DNA of 64,000 bases, from NCBI GenBank assembly GCA_017626845.1, contig JAGAHX010000059.1, positions 1 through 64,000 on the forward strand. Direction: 5' to 3'. The translations under genes and the position numbers were made by a program. Shown in pieces: positions 59,321 through 64,000 of the stretch; the first letter of the stretch is position 1; each line of letters opens with the position of its first letter. Source of the DNA: Bacillota bacterium (GTDB lineage Bacteria; Bacillota; Clostridia; Peptostreptococcales; Anaerovoracaceae). The notes under the pieces were generated by a model. It was not told the DNA's origin, made no database searches, and worked only from the letters and a program-made list of their open reading frames with translations.

Positions 59321-62300
59321 TTATTCTCCGCCGCCGGTCTCCCCGTTTTCAGAGGATTCCCCGCCGCTGGCCGGGTCACCCGTTCCGGCCGGTGCCGGTT
59401 CGGACGGTGTCGGTTCCGCGGGTTCGGAAGGCGCAGGTTCCGTCTGCTCTTCCACGGGAGGCTTGTACTCGGACGGATCCGAGATACCGGGGATGTAGTC
59501 CGGGTTGTTGGGATCGTATTCCGTAATATCCTCCTGCCCGTTGTTGTTCGCATCGCCTTCGGGGACTTCCGGTTCGTCCGGTTCGTCCGGCTCTACGGAT
59601 TCGTAGGGGCTCTCGCCGTTATACAGCGGCGAGATGGGATAAGCCGCGGGGTTCGGGTTGTGGACCGGGCAATAGTAGTCCGGCGCATCCAGTTTGGCAT
59701 CCGGCTCCGCGTTGACCCCCAGAGAGCGCAGACCGCTCTCCACCAGGATCTTCTCCCAGGAGCTGCCGCCGGGACGGACGATGCCGATCTTCGTGGCGGT
59801 ATGCGGGCAGTCCGGCGTGGCCAGATAACCGGTCTCCGCGCAGATGGTGCATTCGCGGTGGTAATCCTCCGCGCCGCCCTGAACAGTTCCCTTGATAAAG
59901 TACTCGGAGATCGGGTCGGTGCCGACGCCGGTCATACCGGAGTACTTGTCGACGGTGGCTCTTACGATGTCGCCGCGCATTTCGAATTCGCCGCGCTCAT
60001 ACATGGGTCCCACATCCTGCATCACCTTGGCCCACATCTTGGCCGCGATACCGGAGTATTCCCGCAGGGAGATGTTGACGTCGTTGCCCATCCAGACCGT
60101 ACCGGTGAGCTGGGGCGTGAGCCCGCAGAACCACAGGTCGAAGTTATCGGACGTGGTACCGGTCTTGCCGGCAGAGGGCTGGCTGGAGATCTTCGCATTG
60201 CTGGACAGACCGTTCGTTACGGTCGTGCGCAGCATATCCAGCATGATGGAAGCCACTTCCTCGGAGAGGACCCGTCTCGTGATGGGTTCCTTCTGCAGGA
60301 CGATATCGCCCTTCTTCGTGGTCACCGTCGTATAGAACGTCGGCTCCGTATAGATGCCATAGTTGCCGAAGGTGGCGTAGGCGCCGCACATCTCCAGCGG
60401 AGAGATGCCCTTAGTCATGCCGCCCAGCGCCAGCGCAGAGGCGTTCATGTCGTTGACTTCGCCGCTGTGGACGATGCTGGTGATGCCCATAGCTTCCAGC
60501 TGATCCACGCACCACTGGGGATCCATCTGCAGGTAGCACTGGACCGCTGTGGTATTGATGGACTGCTCGATGCAGTAGCGCATGTTCTTGATGCCCCAGT
60601 AACCGGCATACCAGTTCTTCGGCCAGGGTTTGCCGCCCATGACGACGGGTCTGTCGTCCAACGGCATGGCCGCCGTAAAGGGAATGCCGTCCTTGCCTGC
60701 CTTGCCGTCCTGCCCTGCCTGCAGCGCGGTGCTGTAGATGGAGATCGGCTTGATGGAGGAGCCCGGCTGCCGCGGCGCGGTCGCTCTGTTGTAGAGCAGC
60801 TTGCCTTCCACGTTGCGTCCGCCGATCATGCCCAGCACGTAGCCGCTGCGGTGGTCCATGATGACCATGGCGGACTGAGGCTGAATGGTGGGCTTGCGCA
60901 GCGTAAAGTAATCGGAAGTGATGTAGATCCGTCCGTCTTCCAGCCGGTGGATGACGTCGGGATGATCCTCGAAGAACTGGGCGCTGATGACCATGTCGCC
61001 GTTGTCGTCCCGGGTCTTGTACTCCGCAGCGACGGCCCAGTTGCCGCCCTCGATGCTGTACAGAAGACCTTCGTTCTTCTCGTACATGTTCTTGAACTCG
61101 ATGGTGTAGTCCGTGCCGTTGCCGCTGGTCGTCTTGTAGAAATTGAGGCGCTTGTCCTTCAGCAGCTTGAGGTCGCCGTTCGCCTGCCATTCGAATTCCT
61201 CCGCAGGCATCACGAAGTCGCCGTCCTCGTCGAACATCACGGACTTGCTGTAGAGCATGATCTTGCCGTTGTCGCCGATGATGTTGCCGCTTCCGTCCGT
61301 GCGGTAGCCGCTGATGGTGGGCCAGCCGGAATTGTCCGCCCATACCGCTTCCATGATCTCCTGGATCTCGCGGTTCATGGTCGTGTTGATGTGCAGGCCG
61401 CCGTTGTACAGCATGCGGTCCGCTTCTTCCTCGGAGAGGCCCAGCTCCCGCATCATGTCCTCGCGGACCTGCTTTACGGCGCAGTCCGTGAAATAGGACG
61501 TGACCCCCGCATCCGCCAGCGCGTTGCTGCCCGGATTGATGTGTTCTCTGAGGGTCGTCGGGTCTGCGGCGGCGTACTGTTCGTCCGTAATGTATCCCTG
61601 GTCGTGCATGTTGCGCAGGACCAGCTTCATGCGTTCGACGCAGGCGTCGTTGTAATACGTGATGTATTCGTCGTTGCGCTCGATGATGTCCAGCGCATCG
61701 ATATCCTCTACCGCAGAGGTCTCAATGCGCTTGATGGGCGCATAGGTGCTGGGCAGCTGGGGCAGCGTCGCCAGGCATGCACATTCGATCAGATCCAGAT
61801 CCGAAGCGTCCTTGGAGAAATACGCCTGGGATGCCGCCTGCACGCCGCTGGAGTTGAACCCCAGACCGATGGTGTTCAGGTAGGCTTCGATGATCTGTTC
61901 CTTCGTCAGATTGCGTTCGATGATCATCGTATAATAGGCTTCGATGATCTTGCGGTTCATGGAGCGGACGCTCTTTACGTCGGGCAGATACAGGTTTCTG
62001 GCCAGCTGCTGCGTAATGGTGGACGTGCCGGAGATCTTCGTATCGTACCGCAGGGCGTCGCGGATGGCGCCGATGATACGGATGACGTTGAATCCGTGGT
62101 GTTCCCAGAACGTCTTATCCTCGATGGATACGAACGCGTTGATCATATCCTTGGGGATCTCGCTGAACTCCAGATTGGAGCGCAGGGAGTCTCCGGAATA
62201 GAGATTGTCCAGAACTTCCCCATTGGCATCGTATACCGTGGAGTTCTCGGAGAGCAGGTCGTACAGGTTGTCCGGATTGATCTCCGGCGCTTCCTTGATG

Positions 62301-62692
62301 ATGCCCATCACGTAGTATCCGACCACGCCCGCGGCGATGATGCCGAGCCCCAGAAGCGAAAGCAGGATGCCCAGGATGATCTTCCCGGCCTTCTTCTTTT
62401 TTTTCTTCTTTTCGGGCTTTTTCTTTTCCGGTTTCTGCTTTTCGGCCTTCTTCGGCTCTTTTTTTACCGTTTCCTTTTGCGTTTTTGCGCTTTTCTTGTT
62501 TCTGGCAGAACGCCCCACCAGGGGCTCCGCAGCCGCCTGCATTTCGTAGGCAGCCGCAGCGCTTCCGCCATCCTGGACAGAAACGGCAGTCTCAGCCGGT
62601 TCTTCTTCCGCCGAGGCGAGGAATTCCCCCTCCAGACGGTCGAAGGCCCGCAGCACGTCGTCTTCGTGCTGTCTGCCTAAACTTTCATCCAT
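59321..62692 (-). CDS. class A penicillin-binding protein (PBP1a-type), very long
   Basis: This 1,123-residue protein has a cytoplasmic N-tail of about 100 residues with a Lys/Pro/Glu-rich stretch ending in poly-Lys. A membrane helix follows at about 103-130. The glycosyltransferase 51 domain has catalytic Glu in SIEDKTFWEHHG near residue 190, then TITQQLARNLYL. The transpeptidase domain has PGSSIKPI (nucleophile Ser near 645), SIN in EQSINTTA and GKTGTT near 841. The tail after about residue 1000 is low-complexity Pro/Glu/Ser/Gly. It polymerises and crosslinks peptidoglycan. All catalytic motifs are present; the length comes from both tails. Confidence 0.94.
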   Translation of the reverse strand: MDESLGRQHEDDVLRAFDRLEGEFLASAEEEPAETAVSVQDGGSAAAAYEMQAAAEPLVGRSARNKKSAKTQKETVKKEPKKAEKQKPEKKKPEKKKKKKKAGKIILGILLSLLGLGIIAAGVVGYYVMGIIKEAPEINPDNLYDLLSENSTVYDANGEVLDNLYSGDSLRSNLEFSEIPKDMINAFVSIEDKTFWEHHGFNVIRIIGAIRDALRYDTKISGTSTITQQLARNLYLPDVKSVRSMNRKIIEAYYTMIIERNLTKEQIIEAYLNTIGLGFNSSGVQAASQAYFSKDASDLDLIECACLATLPQLPSTYAPIKRIETSAVEDIDALDIIERNDEYITYYNDACVERMKLVLRNMHDQGYITDEQYAAADPTTLREHINPGSNALADAGVTSYFTDCAVKQVREDMMRELGLSEEEADRMLYNGGLHINTTMNREIQEIMEAVWADNSGWPTISGYRTDGSGNIIGDNGKIMLYSKSVMFDEDGDFVMPAEEFEWQANGDLKLLKDKRLNFYKTTSGNGTDYTIEFKNMYEKNEGLLYSIEGGNWAVAAEYKTRDDNGDMVISAQFFEDHPDVIHRLEDGRIYITSDYFTLRKPTIQPQSAMVIMDHRSGYVLGMIGGRNVEGKLLYNRATAPRQPGSSIKPISIYSTALQAGQDGKAGKDGIPFTAAMPLDDRPVVMGGKPWPKNWYAGYWGIKNMRYCIEQSINTTAVQCYLQMDPQWCVDQLEAMGITSIVHSGEVNDMNASALALGGMTKGISPLEMCGAYATFGNYGIYTEPTFYTTVTTKKGDIVLQKEPITRRVLSEEVASIMLDMLRTTVTNGLSSNAKISSQPSAGKTGTTSDNFDLWFCGLTPQLTGTVWMGNDVNISLREYSGIAAKMWAKVMQDVGPMYERGEFEMRGDIVRATVDKYSGMTGVGTDPISEYFIKGTVQGGAEDYHRECTICAETGYLATPDCPHTATKIGIVRPGGSSWEKILVESGLRSLGVNAEPDAKLDAPDYYCPVHNPNPAAYPISPLYNGESPYESVEPDEPDEPEVPEGDANNNGQEDITEYDPNNPDYIPGISDPSEYKPPVEEQTEPAPSEPAEPTPSEPAPAGTGDPASGGESSENGETGGGE

Positions 62693-62698
62693 AGTTAT

Positions 62699-63595
62699 TT
62701 ACCCCTCGAAAATGTCTTCTGCAAAACTCTCCGGGTCGAACGGCTTTAAGTCGTCCATACCCTCTCCCAACCCTATATACTTCACAGGCAAGTCCAGCTC
62801 GTCTGCGATCGTTACCACGATGCCGCCCTTGGCCGTACCATCCAGTTTCGTCAGGATGATGCCGGTCAGTTTGGCCACTTCGTTGAATTCTCTTGCCTGG
62901 GACACCGCATTTTTCCCCGTGGTGGCATCCACCACCAGCAGCGTTTCCCTGGCAGCCCCTTCGAATTCCCGGTCGATGACCTTGTTCATCTTCGACAGCT
63001 CCGCCATGAGGTTCTTCTTGTTCTGAAGCCTGCCTGCGGTGTCGCAGATGACCACGTCCACCCCTCTTGCCTTCGCCGCGTTGCATCCGTCGAAGATGAC
63101 GGCGGAGGGATCGGCCCCCTCCTTATGCTTGATGATGGGCACGCCGACCCGTTCGCTCCAGATCGTCAGCTGTTCCGAAGCCGCGGCGCGGAAAGTATCC
63201 GCCGCCACGAGGAGAACGGACTTCCCTTCGTTCTTCAGCATGTGGGCCAGCTTCGCGATGGACGTAGTCTTGCCCACGCCGTTGACCCCGATCATCATGA
63301 TGAACAGAGGCGTCTCCGGGCAGAGCTGCAGGCGTTCGCCCTTGTCCAGCATCTGCCGTACGATCTCCTTGATCTGGGTGCGCACCGCATCCGCGTCCCG
63401 CAGGCGGTCGTGCCGGATGGAATCCCGCAGGGATTCGATGATCTTCACCGTCGTATCCATGCCGATATCCGAGGAGATCAGAACGTCTTCCAGCTCCTCC
63501 AGCATGTCCTCGTCGGGTTTGGGACGCATCAGCAATACGTCCTCGATGCGTTCGGTCATGCGGCCGAAAAAGGATTTTTTCTTAGTCGATATCAA
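62699..63595 (-). CDS. ftsY: signal recognition particle receptor FtsY
   Basis: This 298-residue SRP GTPase has G1 GVNGVGKTTSIAKLA, the DTFRAAASEQL box, G3 DTAGRLQNK and G4 TKLDGTAKGG. The acidic N-terminal A domain is essentially absent; the protein begins in the NG domain, as in many Firmicutes. It docks ribosome-SRP complexes at the membrane. Its start overlaps the smc stop by 14 bases, the common smc-ftsY arrangement. Confidence 0.96.
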   Translation of the reverse strand: MISTKKKSFFGRMTERIEDVLLMRPKPDEDMLEELEDVLISSDIGMDTTVKIIESLRDSIRHDRLRDADAVRTQIKEIVRQMLDKGERLQLCPETPLFIMMIGVNGVGKTTSIAKLAHMLKNEGKSVLLVAADTFRAAASEQLTIWSERVGVPIIKHKEGADPSAVIFDGCNAAKARGVDVVICDTAGRLQNKKNLMAELSKMNKVIDREFEGAARETLLVVDATTGKNAVSQAREFNEVAKLTGIILTKLDGTAKGGIVVTIADELDLPVKYIGLGEGMDDLKPFDPESFAEDIFEG

Positions 63596-64000
63596 AACGG
63601 TCTCCTAACTTCAGAGAGAGCACACGGGTAATGCCCTGTTCGGGCATGGTGACGCCGTACAATACGTCGGCGTACTCCATCGTAGCCTTCTGATGTGTGA
63701 TCAACGCAAACTGTGTTTCGGTAAACTGTCTTAAGTAGCGGGCGAAACTGTCGATATTGGTCTCGTCCAGCGCGGCCTCCACCTCGTCCAGGATGCAGAA
63801 CGGTGTGGGTTTCGCCTTCAGCACCGCGAACATGAGGGCGATGGCCGTCATGGTCTTTTCGCCGCCGGACAGCAGGTTCATGTTCTGCAGCTTCTTGCCG
63901 GGCGGCTGGGCCTCGATCTCGATGGCGGATTCCAGGGGGTTGTTCGGGTCATCCAGCGTAAGCCGCGCATGACCGCCCTTGAACAGCTCCGTAAACGTCG
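63582..64000 (-). CDS. smc: chromosome segregation protein SMC, C-terminal part (cut by window edge)
   Basis: The last 138 or so residues are present; the frame continues beyond 64000. The SMC C-terminal ABC half is clear: signature MNLLSGGEKTMTAIALMFA, Walker B PTPFCILDEVEAALDE, D-loop and QFALITHQK. SMC with ScpAB condenses and resolves the chromosome. It is co-transcribed with ftsY. Confidence 0.95.
   Translation of the reverse strand, partial: TFTELFKGGHARLTLDDPNNPLESAIEIEAQPPGKKLQNMNLLSGGEKTMTAIALMFAVLKAKPTPFCILDEVEAALDETNIDSFARYLRQFTETQFALITHQKATMEYADVLYGVTMPEQGITRVLSLKLGDRFDID

Noticed and set aside
59288..62680. A 1,130-codon open frame on the + strand opposite the PBP gene
   Set aside because: Its translation is low-complexity (Val/Gly/Asp/His/Arg) with no domain, and the opposite strand encodes a complete PBP with all motifs. 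Long antisense frames are expected at this G+C content and codon bias.
1..64000. CRISPR array, prophage, insertion sequence or replication origin
   Set aside because: No regularly spaced repeats, transposase, integrase, phage structural gene or DnaA-box cluster was recognised.

Overview
The window is a gene-dense stretch of a moderately high-G+C bacterial chromosome. The gene content points to the Bacillota, most likely an anaerobic, amino-acid-fermenting member of the Clostridia. Supporting signs are the infC-rpmI-rplT operon with a leader attenuator and an AUU start, a LexA with a GAAC-N4-GTTC type operator, an S-layer-homology protein, a ferredoxin-dependent indolepyruvate oxidoreductase, an Fe-S L-serine dehydratase, RocB-like M20 peptidases, strong Shine-Dalgarno sites and CCA-encoding tRNA genes. 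No plasmid, phage, IS element, rRNA or CRISPR array was seen. This is ordinary core chromosome with small accessory patches. The taxonomic placement is an inference from gene content.

Layout. 1-4.6 kb (-): RocB-like M20 peptidase, YtcJ-like amidohydrolase, second RocB-like M20 peptidase. 4.6-5.7 kb (+): a candidate small RNA with two C-loop hairpins, then a YprB-like exonuclease that appears to be leaderless. 5.7-10.3 kb (-): small membrane protein, YhfC-like protein, cell-surface 5'-nucleotidase, ABC exporter. 10.4-11.2 kb (-): Thg1-like protein. 11.3-19.7 kb (-): one compact aromatic amino-acid operon, aroF-tyrA-aroB-aroA-aroC-pheA-aroE/K-aroQ. It is preceded by a 40-codon leader peptide with 8 Phe and 5 Tyr codons and by a terminator/antiterminator pair. 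19.7-25.6 kb (-): surface M3-like peptidase, paaK, iorB, iorA. 25.7-29.7 kb: tRNA-Arg, DUF1893 gene, MocR-type aminotransferase, asnA, traX-like gene, tRNA-Leu. 29.7-36.0 kb: P1 peptidase, prfC behind a possible leader-peptide attenuator, a membrane protein of unknown function, pgeF, and a MATE gene interrupted by an amber codon. 36.0-38.2 kb (-): infC-rpmI-rplT and lexA. 38.2-44.2 kb (+): phosphate-binding-like lipoprotein, tRNA-Val, SLH protein, GNAT acetyltransferase, split LysO exporter. 44.2-51.1 kb (-): solitary DNA methyltransferase, chromate-transporter pair, BMP-type nucleoside ABC importer. 51.1-64 kb (-): Nudix hydrolase, P-loop protein, rlmN, serine dehydratase, DMT transporter, holA, comEC, a large class A PBP, ftsY and the end of smc.

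How the genes fit together. The aro operon contains the pathway from DAHP to chorismate and both arms to prephenate-derived Phe and Tyr, and its leader peptide is built of the two end products and contains no Trp. The iorAB-paaK block does the reverse job, oxidising aryl pyruvates to aryl-acyl-CoA and interconverting aryl acids and CoA thioesters. Peptidases, serine dehydratase and amino-acid or nucleoside transporters fit a life on peptides and nucleosides.

The most notable observations are regulatory: the Phe/Tyr attenuator of the aro operon, a possible Pro-Pro-stop leader in front of prfC, a candidate sRNA with cytosine loops, and two apparently leaderless transcripts. Unusual protein-level features are a Thg1-like enzyme with Lys where the family has a catalytic Glu, and a premature TAG in the MATE gene.
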